The position numbers and the translations under genes are program-made. The notes under the pieces are model-generated. The model saw only the letters and a list, made by a program, of their open reading frames with translations, made no database searches and had not been told where the DNA came from. A DNA stretch of 64,000 bases, taken from contig JAPCJI010000002.1 in NCBI GenBank assembly GCA_027887005.1, positions 124,001 to 188,000 on the forward strand, written 5' to 3'. The stretch comes from Nitrososphaerota archaeon. Its GTDB lineage: Archaea > Thermoproteota > Nitrososphaeria > Nitrososphaerales > Gagatemarchaeaceae. This document shows, in pieces, positions 50,897 to 59,511 of the stretch (position 1 is its first letter; each line of letters begins with the position of its first letter).

Positions 50897-51829
50897 TCAG
50901 GTCTGGCCCACATATTTAACGTGCTGTTTGACTTCGGACTTCATCCGGCATACGTTACACAGGCCACTCGAGGAGGGCCTCCCGCAGTCGGAGCAGGGGA
51001 CCGATTTCTTGTCCGACTTGCCGGCGTAACGCGAGATCACGTCAAGGCTGGAACTCAGGAGGACGTTCTTCACCCCAGGATGGTTCGCCTCCATCTGGTT
51101 GAGGTAGTCGCGGACCTCGCTCCTCAGGCCCTCGTGCATATAGGGGCAGCTCACGCTCTGGAAGGGGACCCCGGATTGGAAGGCGAAGAGGGCGACCTCC
51201 TCCTCGCAAATCTCCATGAACGGCTTCACTCGGCGCATGGGGAAGCTCTCGTCGACATAGGCGGGGTGGAGCCAGCCCAGGCGGGCGACGTCGCCGTGGA
51301 ACAGGTTCATCATGAACGTCTGGATGTAGTCGTCAAGGTTGTGGGCCGTTGCTACCACCGAGACTCGGGCCCTCTCCGCGGCCTCGTCTATGGCCCTGCG
51401 CCTGAAGACTCCGCAGAAGCTGCACGAAGATACTTCGCGTTCTTCCTTCCAGTCCAAGGCCTCGTCCAGGGAGAACCCGAAGAGCTCCTTGTAGGAGACG
51501 GTGAGGTGCTCGACTCCCAGCCTGTCCGTGAGCGACTTCGCGTGCTCCAACGCCTCATCACGGTAGCCGGCGACCCCTTCGTCGACGGATATGGCGACCA
51601 GTTCGTTCCCGTGGAGGAGGCCGTGGAGCACCTCGAGGAGGGAAAGGCTGTCCTTGCCCCCCGAGACCGCGACGCCCACCCTCTCTCCATGGGCGATCAT
51701 TCCGTACTTTGACATCGTCTTCCGAGTCTTCTCGACGATTGATTCCTTGAAGCAGGTGGCGCAGAGGGACTCGCCTGAATATCGCCTGGTGTAGAAGACC
51801 TTCCCCCCGCACCGTGAGCATCCGGCCAT
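50897..51829 (-). CDS. tRNA 2-thiolation ATPase (NcsA/Ctu1/TtcA-like)
   Basis: 310 residues. N-terminal zinc finger CSRCGGKVFYTRR...LCATCF. PP-loop SGGKDSLSLLE (about 55-65) that adenylates the wobble uridine, the central CSFCGVFRRRAID with likely FeS-ligand Cys, TAHNLDDYIQTFMMNL, and a C-terminal zinc ribbon CSDCGRPSSSGLCNVC. These match the Ctu1/NcsA branch that makes 2-thiouridine at position 34. The 3' part of the gene carries the SRP RNA promoter on the same strand. Confidence 0.92.
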   Translation of the reverse strand: MAGCSRCGGKVFYTRRYSGESLCATCFKESIVEKTRKTMSKYGMIAHGERVGVAVSGGKDSLSLLEVLHGLLHGNELVAISVDEGVAGYRDEALEHAKSLTDRLGVEHLTVSYKELFGFSLDEALDWKEEREVSSCSFCGVFRRRAIDEAAERARVSVVATAHNLDDYIQTFMMNLFHGDVARLGWLHPAYVDESFPMRRVKPFMEICEEEVALFAFQSGVPFQSVSCPYMHEGLRSEVRDYLNQMEANHPGVKNVLLSSSLDVISRYAGKSDKKSVPCSDCGRPSSSGLCNVCRMKSEVKQHVKYVGQT

Positions 51830-51859
51830 GGTTGTGCCGTCGGCCTTCGCGTCTCTATA

Positions 51860-51873
51860 AAGCGTGAACGCTT
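51860..51873. promoter_or_regulatory. palindrome between divergent TATA boxes
   Basis: AAGCGTGAACGCTT is a perfect inverted repeat with a 2-base spacer in the 73-base gap between the thiolase gene and the site-2 protease gene. CTATAAAG on one side (about 27 bases before the thiolase start) and CTTAAAGC on the other (about 27 bases before the protease start) are TATA-like, so the palindrome sits where a regulator would block both. Confidence 0.5.
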
Positions 51874-51902
51874 AAAGCGCCAGCGGATTCCGCGGGTCAA
51901 GA

Positions 51903-53132
51903 ATGTCTTCGGAGGACTTCAAGAGGGTCGAGGTCTCGAGATACGGCATCGTCCTCCTGAGAACGAGGAGGTTCAAAGGCCTGATGGACAGGCTGGGCAG
52001 GAACAAGATTGCAAAGCCCGTAGGATGGGTATTGCTGTATCTGATGCCAATTGCCGCAGCCTTTGGGTTCTTCATCTTCATCTCGAATTTCCTTGTACTC
52101 TTTTCTCCCGTCGCTCACCAAGCGGCCGGAGTCGTCCGGGGGATCAGTCCGCTGGCCTATCTGGGGCTCCCAGGGATCAATCCGTACATCCCGTTCCTGT
52201 ACGGCTGGATAGCACTCGTCTTCGGAATGATCGTGCACGAGGGTGCCCACGGGGTAGTCTCGCGGAGCCTTGGGCTCCCTGTCAAGGCGTCAGGCCTGCT
52301 CTTCTTCCTCTTCGTACCGATTGGTGCCTTCGTCGATATCGATGAAACAGCCCTGAAGGCTGCGCGAGCTAGAGACTCGGGAAGAGTGCTCGCTGCAGGG
52401 GCGGGAGTGAACTTCGTTGCCGGGATTGTGTTTCTTCTCCTCCTTTCGAACACTGTTTCGACGATGAGTCCTGCGGCCAACGGGCTGGCCATAACGGGTG
52501 TGGGCTCCCCTTCCCCCGCGGCTACTGCGGGGATCCATCCTGGTGACTTCATACTCTCCGTCAACGGCGTTCACCTTAACGACACGTCGCAAATCGTGAA
52601 CTCCAATTGGTACAAACAGAATCAGACGATCACGATGACAGTCTGGAGGTCAGGAGAGGTGCGGACGGTTGGCCTGACGGTAGGGAGGAACCCGGCCAAC
52701 GCGTCTCTTCCATATCTGGGCATCAACTCCATCGGCTACTCGGAGCTCCGCGGAATAGCCTCGAGATACTCGAACTCCTTCCTGACTCGTCCTGTGATCT
52801 ACATCTGCATACCTGCCTTCCCATGCGCCGCATCGATCATCCCTTTTTCTGACACGCTGGCGCCCCTCTACACTTCGCCATACGGGGGGGCCCTGGTACC
52901 ACTCGCCTCCCTTCTCTACTGGCTCTTCTTCCTGAACTTCAACCTGGCGATATTCAACGCGCTGCCGATATACCCCTTGGACGGCGGCCAGGCGTTCCGC
53001 ATAGGGCTGGGCGCGTTGGGCCGTGGAAAGCTTAGCGAGAAGACACTGTCCAATCTGTCTACGGTCGCCACGTTGGTCGTCTTTGCGCTCATCGTGACTT
53101 TTCCGCTGTCAGCCTACCTGGGCCTCATCTGA
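51903..53132 (+). CDS. site-2 protease-like M50 intramembrane metalloprotease with PDZ domain
   Basis: 409 residues. The HExxH zinc motif is VHEGAHGV (about 114-121) in a membrane helix, and the second motif NALPIYPLDGGQ (about 358-369) is in the last helices. A PDZ-like domain lies between (GVGSPSPAATAGIHPGDFIL, about 200-220), with a Cys-containing luminal loop (CIPAFPCAAS). Such proteases cut membrane-anchored regulators. ATG at 51903 is well placed after the TATA-like box. Confidence 0.92.
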   Translation: MSSEDFKRVEVSRYGIVLLRTRRFKGLMDRLGRNKIAKPVGWVLLYLMPIAAAFGFFIFISNFLVLFSPVAHQAAGVVRGISPLAYLGLPGINPYIPFLYGWIALVFGMIVHEGAHGVVSRSLGLPVKASGLLFFLFVPIGAFVDIDETALKAARARDSGRVLAAGAGVNFVAGIVFLLLLSNTVSTMSPAANGLAITGVGSPSPAATAGIHPGDFILSVNGVHLNDTSQIVNSNWYKQNQTITMTVWRSGEVRTVGLTVGRNPANASLPYLGINSIGYSELRGIASRYSNSFLTRPVIYICIPAFPCAASIIPFSDTLAPLYTSPYGGALVPLASLLYWLFFLNFNLAIFNALPIYPLDGGQAFRIGLGALGRGKLSEKTLSNLSTVATLVVFALIVTFPLSAYLGLI

Positions 53133-53172
53133 GAAGAAGGCTCGTTAAATAGCAAGATCCAATCACGAAAGG

Positions 53173-53439
53173 ATGCCCGCCATCCAGCCTCCTGCGCAGA
53201 CGGGAGACCTGATTCAGCAGCTTGCGCAGCAGTTCACCTCGATCATGACGAGCGCCCTGACCACGATAGACTCGACGGTCGTCGACCTGGCGCGGTTGGC
53301 CTATGTGACGGTCCTGATGGTGGGGATCCTCCTCTACTTCACGCACGTCGAAAGGAGGCTCGGGAAGGACCTGATCAAGGGAGGGGTCGCCCTGGCCATC
53401 ATGTCGGAGTTCGTATTCCCGGTGATCACGAAGTTCTGA
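53173..53439 (+). CDS. small two-helix membrane protein
   Basis: 88 residues. An amphipathic N-terminus rich in Gln and Thr, then two hydrophobic helices (about 42-57 and 68-86) separated by HVERRLGKDLIKGG. CGTTAAATAG about 25-30 bases before the ATG suggests a real, leaderless gene. Unknown function. Its end overlaps the Pelota gene by 14 bases. Confidence 0.65.
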   Translation: MPAIQPPAQTGDLIQQLAQQFTSIMTSALTTIDSTVVDLARLAYVTVLMVGILLYFTHVERRLGKDLIKGGVALAIMSEFVFPVITKF

Positions 53440-54484
53440 GACCGTACCTCAGCAGTGCGACGATGCCTCCGAAGGAGGAGACCTGCTTCCCGAACTCCAT
53501 CGAGGAGTCAGCGAGGTAGACCTTCCCACCGCTCTCCTCCACAGAGTTGAGCACTCCCACCAGGGTCTCCTCGTCCACGCCGGTGGAGAAGACGTTGTCT
53601 GATACCGCGCACGAATCGACCGCGCCGGCGTCCGCCGCTTCCTTTACCCGGGGGAGGGTGTAGGCGACCTTGGGGTCTGAGGAGGAGATCCTCCTGACCG
53701 CTTCGACCACGAGCTGCTGCATCTCCACGACCAGGGACCCCCTCGCAATCTTCTGGAAACCCGGGTCCTTCACCAGCGCCCGGACGCCGTCGGCCCCGGT
53801 CAGGTCCGGGCCTTCGACGGTCTGGACAGGATAGGACCTCAGCCTCTCCCGAAGCTGATTGGCGACCGCGCTTTTGAAGTTCCCGGGACCTGCGATGACT
53901 ACGTCGTCACCCTCCTTCACCGACTGGGAGACCAGTTCGACCACCTTCGCCATGTAGGGCTTAGAGCTCTGCTCGTCGGACATTTTTCCCCCAAGGCCCG
54001 ATTCCAGCGAGGCGATTATCGAAAGGTGGGAGCCGCTCAGGGCCCCGACCCCAGCCTCGCGCCTGTCCACGGCGACGATGATGAATCTCTTGGAAAGTTG
54101 TGAGGGTGGGCGGACAAGGCCGACGTCGACCTGGCTCCATCGCTCCTTGCGGACGGTCACGGTGTGGCCGGGGGAGAGAGTGATTGCGTGCGAGCCGACC
54201 TTGGTGACGCTATCGTCGCTCGCCTCCACGATGGTGCCCTTGAGCCTGAGCCTTTCGATGCTGCTGTCGAGGTGCACCTCCTGGACCAGGAGGGCGATCG
54301 TGACCCTGACCCTTTCTCCTTTGTCTGGACGCGAGAACTCGTCCTCGTTCTTTACGACCCGGGAACTGCGCGTGACTACGACGTCCCCCTTCGAGATGAG
54401 TCTTCGCAGGGTCCAGAGGTCCTCGGCGGATTCGATTATGAGAGAGCAGCGGCCGTGCTTTGGGTTGAATTCTGTGACTATCAA
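53426..54484 (-). CDS. pelA: Pelota/Dom34 ribosome rescue factor
   Basis: 352 residues. eRF1-like factor that, with aEF1A, splits ribosomes stalled without a usable stop codon. N-terminal Sm-like domain (EDLWTLRRLISKGDVVVTRS), central domain with VDRREAGVG, and C-terminal domain with VDSCAVSDNVF and ESGGKVYLADSSMEFGKQ. No GGQ motif, as expected for Pelota. It follows dnaG on the same strand, 9 bases away. Confidence 0.95.
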   Translation of the reverse strand: MIVTEFNPKHGRCSLIIESAEDLWTLRRLISKGDVVVTRSSRVVKNEDEFSRPDKGERVRVTIALLVQEVHLDSSIERLRLKGTIVEASDDSVTKVGSHAITLSPGHTVTVRKERWSQVDVGLVRPPSQLSKRFIIVAVDRREAGVGALSGSHLSIIASLESGLGGKMSDEQSSKPYMAKVVELVSQSVKEGDDVVIAGPGNFKSAVANQLRERLRSYPVQTVEGPDLTGADGVRALVKDPGFQKIARGSLVVEMQQLVVEAVRRISSSDPKVAYTLPRVKEAADAGAVDSCAVSDNVFSTGVDEETLVGVLNSVEESGGKVYLADSSMEFGKQVSSFGGIVALLRYGLRTS

Positions 54485-54493
54485 TGGCCCGAG

Positions 54494-55669
54494 CTACTCT
54501 AGCCCGAGGTCCCTGAATGTCCCGATCCTCACGTCCTCGGGGATGTTGCTCAGCTCGCCGGTCCTGTGCCCGATGATGCCCTTGACGCCGACCTTGGTGG
54601 CGGATTCGACCAGCCTTTGAGTGACTATGCCGTCGAAGACCAGGAACTGGGCGCCGTTTGAGCTCTCCATCTTCTGGACGAGTTCGCTGATCGGGAATCG
54701 TCCGACTTCCTGCAGGCCCTTGTCGAGAAGGACGGCCTCCAGGGTCCCGTTCAGGCTTGGGTAGAGCTCGCGGGTCTTGAGGACGACGGGCTCCTCAGGC
54801 TCCTCCGGGGCCGCCGGCTCAGGTGCTCGTTCGGCGGGCCTTTCCCTGCGGGACGGCGCAGAGGGCGTCTCCGCCTTCCCCGCCTTCAGCATGTTGATGA
54901 CATCGATCGGCGTCAGGTCTTCGACCTCCTTTCCTGGGGGGGCCCTGAGGACCTTCTCGACCCTGACGACCTGGCCGAGCTCCTTCTCTATGAGATCGCC
55001 TCCACGGTCGCCGTCGAGGACCGCGATGAGCCTCTTCTTCTTGCCTAGTTCGATTATTGAATCGGGCACGCTTGTCCCCTCGAGCGCGACAACGTTCTCA
55101 ATCCCTGCCCTGAGGAAGAGGACGACGTCAGCCCTTCCTTCCACCAGGTAGACCAGCTCTGATGAGTAGATGCCCGGACCGGCTGGCAGATTCTCGAGGC
55201 CGTAGTTGATCACCCGGGCCCGCTTCGTGGACTCGGTCACGTCCTTCAGGACGTTCTCGCCCTCGCTCGACGTCTTCGAACTCCATTCCCTTACGATAAG
55301 CTTGGCACGGTCGACTATCTGCTTCCTCTTGGTAGCCCTAACGTCCTCGATGGCGTCCATGGTAAAACGCGCGCTGCAGGGGCCCACCTTGTCGACGCTT
55401 TCGACCGCGGCCGCGATCAGGGCGGCTGTGCCCACGTCCGTCGACATCGGGACTATGACTTCGCCGCGAGTTTTGTCGTTCTTCGACTCGAGGTTGATCT
55501 CTATCCTGCCGACCTTCCAGCTCTTCTGGAGTTCGTTGAGGTTCATTTCGGGCCCGAAAAGACCCTCGGTTTGGCCGAAGATTGCGCCGATTACGTCAGC
55601 GCGCTCGACGACGCCGTCTACCTCAAACCTCAGTCGTACTAAATACTTGACTATACCTGAATCTGGCAA
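54494..55669 (-). CDS. dnaG: archaeal DnaG-like protein (Toprim)
   Basis: 391 residues. Archaeal DnaG is associated with the RNA exosome and may also prime DNA. The Toprim core has LVEGRADVVLFLRAGI with catalytic Glu (about 170-185) and VLDGDRGGD (DxD, about 217-225). A proline-rich linker (about 273-297) precedes a C-terminal domain starting LKTRELYPSLNGT. The N-terminal domain has EGLFGPEMNLNELQ. Forms a probable operon with the Pelota gene, linking RNA surveillance and ribosome rescue. Confidence 0.93.
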   Translation of the reverse strand: MPDSGIVKYLVRLRFEVDGVVERADVIGAIFGQTEGLFGPEMNLNELQKSWKVGRIEINLESKNDKTRGEVIVPMSTDVGTAALIAAAVESVDKVGPCSARFTMDAIEDVRATKRKQIVDRAKLIVREWSSKTSSEGENVLKDVTESTKRARVINYGLENLPAGPGIYSSELVYLVEGRADVVLFLRAGIENVVALEGTSVPDSIIELGKKKRLIAVLDGDRGGDLIEKELGQVVRVEKVLRAPPGKEVEDLTPIDVINMLKAGKAETPSAPSRRERPAERAPEPAAPEEPEEPVVLKTRELYPSLNGTLEAVLLDKGLQEVGRFPISELVQKMESSNGAQFLVFDGIVTQRLVESATKVGVKGIIGHRTGELSNIPEDVRIGTFRDLGLE

Positions 55670-55709
55670 TTGCTTTCTTACCTCTTTCGTTCATTCGTGT
55701 TTCAACTCG

Positions 55710-55725
55710 GCTTAACGTGTTAAGC
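55710..55725. promoter_or_regulatory. inverted repeat upstream of dnaG
   Basis: GCTTAACGTGTTAAGC has perfect 7-bp arms around GT. It lies in the 108-base gap before dnaG, just downstream of a GATAAATC TATA-like element on the minus strand (about 55733-55740). This is a reasonable operator position for the dnaG-pelA transcript. Confidence 0.45.
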
Positions 55726-55777
55726 GTAAGTCGATTTATCGCAAAAATCCGCGGGAATATAAACTTCTTGTTTTCTG

Positions 55778-56176
55778 TCAGATTGCAGAAGGTTCTGCGA
55801 ACCTAGAGAGGTTCTCAATGTGAAGGAAGACCCCCTTCGACGCCCGCTTGAGACGCCTCCTTTCCACGAGGGACGTCCTGAGGCCTTCGTGGCTGAGTCT
55901 CTTGGTAAACCGTGCGGCGAGCACGGCCCCCTCCCTGTCTAGGTCGGTCAGGATGATCACCCTGTCGGAAGTTCCGAAGGCTTCGATCCCGCTCCTCCCC
56001 AGCGCCGAGACCGAAACTAGATGGCCCTGGAAGCCTAGTACCCTGAGCGCCGTCTCGTCGCGTTTGCCCTCGACCAGCAGCGACCACCCACCCTCTGACA
56101 GGTGGTTGAGGTCAGTTATGAAGCGGGTCAGGAAGACGCCGAACTCCTGGTATGCCTTCTCCCGCTTGTCTATCAT
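55778..56176 (-). CDS. small stand-alone Toprim protein
   Basis: 132 residues. Minimal Toprim domain: LLVEGKRDETAL (catalytic Glu, about 33-44) and ILTDLDREGAVLAARF (DxD, about 74-89). Similar small archaeal Toprim proteins have been compared with RNase M5/OLD-like nucleases and primase cores; the activity is not known. The gene lies upstream of dnaG on the same strand, so the two Toprim genes are consecutive. Confidence 0.85.
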   Translation of the reverse strand: MIDKREKAYQEFGVFLTRFITDLNHLSEGGWSLLVEGKRDETALRVLGFQGHLVSVSALGRSGIEAFGTSDRVIILTDLDREGAVLAARFTKRLSHEGLRTSLVERRRLKRASKGVFLHIENLSRFAEPSAI

Positions 56177-56275
56177 CGCTTTCCCTCTTTTTGGGTGTTG
56201 TTGCCCGCCTCTGACGAGCTCGGATCACGTCCCAGCTTACAGCGGGGAACATCACTAAGCCTCTTTGACGGGCAA

Positions 56276-56374
56276 ACGGCTTTCGTCTGTCGCGCGACTG
56301 GGTAAACCACCTGCTCATCAAAGCGTTTCCGCCTTCGCAGCTGGCCGTTTTGCGCGCTTTGAAACGAAAGCCGT
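56276..56374. other. nested inverted repeats, candidate structured RNA or terminator
   Basis: ACGGCTTTCGT (56276-56286) and its exact complement ACGAAAGCCGT (56364-56374) can form an 11-bp stem. Inside it, TCAAAGCG (56318-56325) and CGCTTTGA (56355-56362) form an 8-bp stem stacked directly next to the outer one. The element fills the gap between the end of pheT and the start of the small Toprim gene, where I find no coding frame. Confidence 0.5.
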
Positions 56375-56396
56375 CTGTGGTCGGAGGAGGCTGGCG

Positions 56397-58037
56397 CTAT
56401 TTTAGCTGTTTGTAGAGCTCGGAAAGGTCGAGCTCGAAGCCTGAGACAGGGACCTTGAGACCGAAAGCAGCGACGGCGTCCGGCTTCAACTCCCCGACGC
56501 TCCCGAGAGTATGGCCGCCGACGTCCACGGAGGCTGACCTCCCAGAGGCGAACGCCCAGTGCTGTGTCTCCTTGGCCTCGGCTTCCTCGCCTGTCAGGAT
56601 TCTGCACGCTGCTTCAAGGTAGCTCTTGGCCTCGGAGTAGGACGACTGGGAGTGGGCCACCAAAGACCCGAGGTGCCAGGATTCGGCGACGCCATCTGCG
56701 GTCCTTGTGTAGACTCGGCCTATCTCGAAGACGCGCTGAGGGTAGTCGGATCTGATGTTGCTAGAGAGGGCTCCCATCAGCCCGGGGATCAAGGAGTCGC
56801 GGAGCACAGAGTGCTCGATGCTGCGTGGCTCGTGGACCGAGATCTTCCCAGCCGAGGGCCTCCCGAAATTCTCGAAGAGCGACTTCGCGTCGACCAACTC
56901 GAAGGTCATCGCCTCCAGCATGCCCGACCCCGCCATGATTGTCGACGCCGAATCCAGGAACTGCTCGAAAGGATGGAAGGACCCGGGCTGCCTGCTGGGC
57001 GGATAGAGGGGCTCGATCCTGTCGACTCCGTAGCCCAAAGCTACTTCCTCGGCGAGGTCCACGGGATGCAGGAGGTCGGCCCTATATCTGGGGGCGAGGG
57101 CTCTGCTCCCCTTGACCGAAAGACGGCTTCTCCCCAGCGACTTCGTGACCTCGGCCTTCGACAGGTCCAATCCTAGGACCGACCTGATGAGCCCGAGGTC
57201 AACCGGAAGCTCTCCGGGGGAAAGGTCCGGAGTCACTCGCGTGCGGTCGGAGTATCTGATGGACACGGTTCCAATCTTGCCTCCGGCTTCTGCGAGGGTC
57301 GTGGCGAGTATCGCGAGGACTTCGTCGCCGGTCCTCATTTCGGTGCTCGTCACGTCGATGAACATGTCGTGGGTCCGAGTAGACACCCGTGTCTTGTCGC
57401 CGTTGATTACAGGAGGGAAAGAAAGAACCGTGCCCGCGGAATCCCGGACCACCGGAAAGAGGGTGTTCCCACTCAGGACGGGTCCGTATGCCTTGCCCTC
57501 CGGTGTCCCGGAAAGGATCGCAGAGATCGTAGAGGGTTTCGTCCCCCCGAGGGGAACGAACTTGAAGCCCGGCGGAACGGCTTCGTAGGACAGCGGGGCC
57601 TTCACCGCCTTCAGGTCGTGGAGCCCTATCGCGACGACCTTCCTCCTTCTTCCCAATCCGTTGTGGAGGTCCTCCTGAAGGGAGATTATCTGGCGCACAT
57701 CCTCGTTGCCCAGGCGGAGGCCCATGGCGGTGGCGCAGGCGATGTAGGGCCTTATTCGGACGAGTCTCCTATCCACTGCTACTGCGATGCCCGAGGAGGA
57801 GATGCGATACAAGGGCAGACCCACTTCCTTTCCCATCAGACCCTTCAGGGCGCGTGCAATCCCGAAGTCGGTCCCGAAATCTGGGCGGTTTGGGCTGTAT
57901 TCCACCCTGACCGTGTCTCCCTCTACGCTTTCGATATCCAACCCAATGTAGGGAAGCCTGTCCAGAATGCGCCTCCGGTCCGCTCCGACCATCTTGGCGA
58001 AGCGAGGTAGCGACATCTCAACGACTGGCAATCTCAA
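56397..58037 (-). CDS. pheT: phenylalanyl-tRNA synthetase beta subunit
   Basis: 546 residues, the short archaeal/eukaryal-type beta chain without the bacterial N-terminal OB domain. Start segment VEMSLPRFAKMVGADRRRIL, GLDIESVEGDTVRVEYSPNRPDFGTDFGIARAL, then the B3/4 region (editing of mischarged tRNA) and the catalytic-like core. It overlaps pheS by 20 bases on the same strand. Confidence 0.95.
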   Translation of the reverse strand: MRLPVVEMSLPRFAKMVGADRRRILDRLPYIGLDIESVEGDTVRVEYSPNRPDFGTDFGIARALKGLMGKEVGLPLYRISSSGIAVAVDRRLVRIRPYIACATAMGLRLGNEDVRQIISLQEDLHNGLGRRRKVVAIGLHDLKAVKAPLSYEAVPPGFKFVPLGGTKPSTISAILSGTPEGKAYGPVLSGNTLFPVVRDSAGTVLSFPPVINGDKTRVSTRTHDMFIDVTSTEMRTGDEVLAILATTLAEAGGKIGTVSIRYSDRTRVTPDLSPGELPVDLGLIRSVLGLDLSKAEVTKSLGRSRLSVKGSRALAPRYRADLLHPVDLAEEVALGYGVDRIEPLYPPSRQPGSFHPFEQFLDSASTIMAGSGMLEAMTFELVDAKSLFENFGRPSAGKISVHEPRSIEHSVLRDSLIPGLMGALSSNIRSDYPQRVFEIGRVYTRTADGVAESWHLGSLVAHSQSSYSEAKSYLEAACRILTGEEAEAKETQHWAFASGRSASVDVGGHTLGSVGELKPDAVAAFGLKVPVSGFELDLSELYKQLK

Positions 58038-59502
58038 CCCTGTTCCTGAGCCACGAAAGGTCGTTCCCGTAGAGCTCCCTCATGTCGTCCAGTCCGAACC
58101 TCATCAGCATCAGCCTCTCAATGCCCGGTCCCCAGGCGAGGACGGGTACCTTGACCCCTAGGGGAATCGTCACTTCTGGCCTGAAGACTCCCGACCCGCT
58201 CAACTCGATCCAAGCCTTGACCGCGTCGGAGTAGCCGACAACCTCGAGAGAGGGCTCGGTGTAGGGGAAGTAGGATGGCCAGAGCTTGACTGCCTTCATC
58301 CCGAGTTTCTTGTAGAATTCAGTCAGGAATCCCATCAGGTGCCTGACGTTGAGCCCCTCGCCCACCATTATGCCGTCCATCTGGTGGAATTCTGCCAGGT
58401 GTTTGTAATCGAGGTTTTCATTCCTGTAAACTTTGCTTACCGCGAAGACGCGCGTCTCCTTTTCGCCCGACTCTGAAAGGGCCTTCACCGTCAGGACTGT
58501 GTTGTGTGTTCGGAGGACGAGTCGCCTAGCCTCCTCGATGTTCCAGGAATATCCCCATCCCCGGCTCCCGGTCTTCCAGCCGCTTTCATGGGTCGCAGCC
58601 ACGTTGGCGATGACCCCCTTCCTGCTCAGCTTCTTGTCCGAGAGACCTTCCAGGTAGAAGGTATCCTGCATGTCCCTGCCTGGGTGGTCCTGGGGGATGA
58701 ACAGGGCGTCGAAGTTCCAGAAGGCGGGGTGGACGCTGTTTCCTTCGAGCTCGGTGAATCCCATGGAGACGTAGGTTTCCTTCACTTCCCTGATGAAGTC
58801 CCGCACTGGGTGCCTCCGGCCTGGAAAGAGGCGAGGAGCCTTCGCCTCGACGTCGATCGGGCGGAGGTTCTTTCCCCGCCAGGACCCCGAGGAGAGGGCT
58901 TCGGGCGTGAGCCTGTCCAGGTACTGTTCCGAAACGGTGGAGGCCGCCGCTGCCTTGCCTGGATCAGTGATCATGACAGATACCTTTTGACTTTCCGACC
59001 TCAGGATCACACCTCTCTGTACGAGTTCTGGAATCAGTGACTTCTGCTCGGGTGCCAGGGTGGCCCCACCTGATCCCTTCGAGATGGATTCCAACAGTGA
59101 CTTCAGCGGTTTCGGTCCCGCAGGGTCTCCTAGCCTAACGGCAGAGTCCTGTCCCTCCCCGTCCAGTGCAATCCATCCGAGCTTCTTCGCGCGGCCGAAG
59201 GCTGCCGCGAACTCACCTTCCGAGGCGAAGCTTCCCTTCAACGCCTTGATGGTCGGGGGCTCCGAGGACCCTTCAATCATCCTGAGGAGCTCAAGCTCAG
59301 GTGGGGAACGTCCGACTCTGAGCGCGGATTCCACCTTCTCATCGATCTTCACCAGGCCCTTCGACGACAGCCATTGGAGCGAACGCCTGACCTGGTCCTC
59401 GTTCAGGCCCGACTTCTCGACTAGGTGGTCGAAATCGATAGACCCCACCCCAGCCAGAGCCGCAAGGACCTTCCGCTCCATCGGGTGTAGCGAAGTGGAC
59501 AT
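58018..59502 (-). CDS. pheS: phenylalanyl-tRNA synthetase alpha subunit
   Basis: 494 residues. An N-terminal winged helix (KVLAALAGVGSIDFDHLVEK) is typical of archaeal PheS. Class II core motifs follow: FWNFDALFIPQDHPGRDMQD, motif 2 FAVSKVYRNENLDYKHLAEFHQ, and motif 3 LAWGPGIERLMLMRFGLDD. First of the pair with pheT; TrpS lies 9 bases upstream on the same strand. Confidence 0.96.
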   Translation of the reverse strand: MSTSLHPMERKVLAALAGVGSIDFDHLVEKSGLNEDQVRRSLQWLSSKGLVKIDEKVESALRVGRSPPELELLRMIEGSSEPPTIKALKGSFASEGEFAAAFGRAKKLGWIALDGEGQDSAVRLGDPAGPKPLKSLLESISKGSGGATLAPEQKSLIPELVQRGVILRSESQKVSVMITDPGKAAAASTVSEQYLDRLTPEALSSGSWRGKNLRPIDVEAKAPRLFPGRRHPVRDFIREVKETYVSMGFTELEGNSVHPAFWNFDALFIPQDHPGRDMQDTFYLEGLSDKKLSRKGVIANVAATHESGWKTGSRGWGYSWNIEEARRLVLRTHNTVLTVKALSESGEKETRVFAVSKVYRNENLDYKHLAEFHQMDGIMVGEGLNVRHLMGFLTEFYKKLGMKAVKLWPSYFPYTEPSLEVVGYSDAVKAWIELSGSGVFRPEVTIPLGVKVPVLAWGPGIERLMLMRFGLDDMRELYGNDLSWLRNRVEIASR

Positions 59503-59511
59503 CTCGTCCTG

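Noticed and set aside
56177-56396. Box C/D sRNA considered in the pheT-Toprim gap
   Set aside because: TGATGA-like and GTGATGT sequences exist, but no matching CTGA D boxes at proper spacing.
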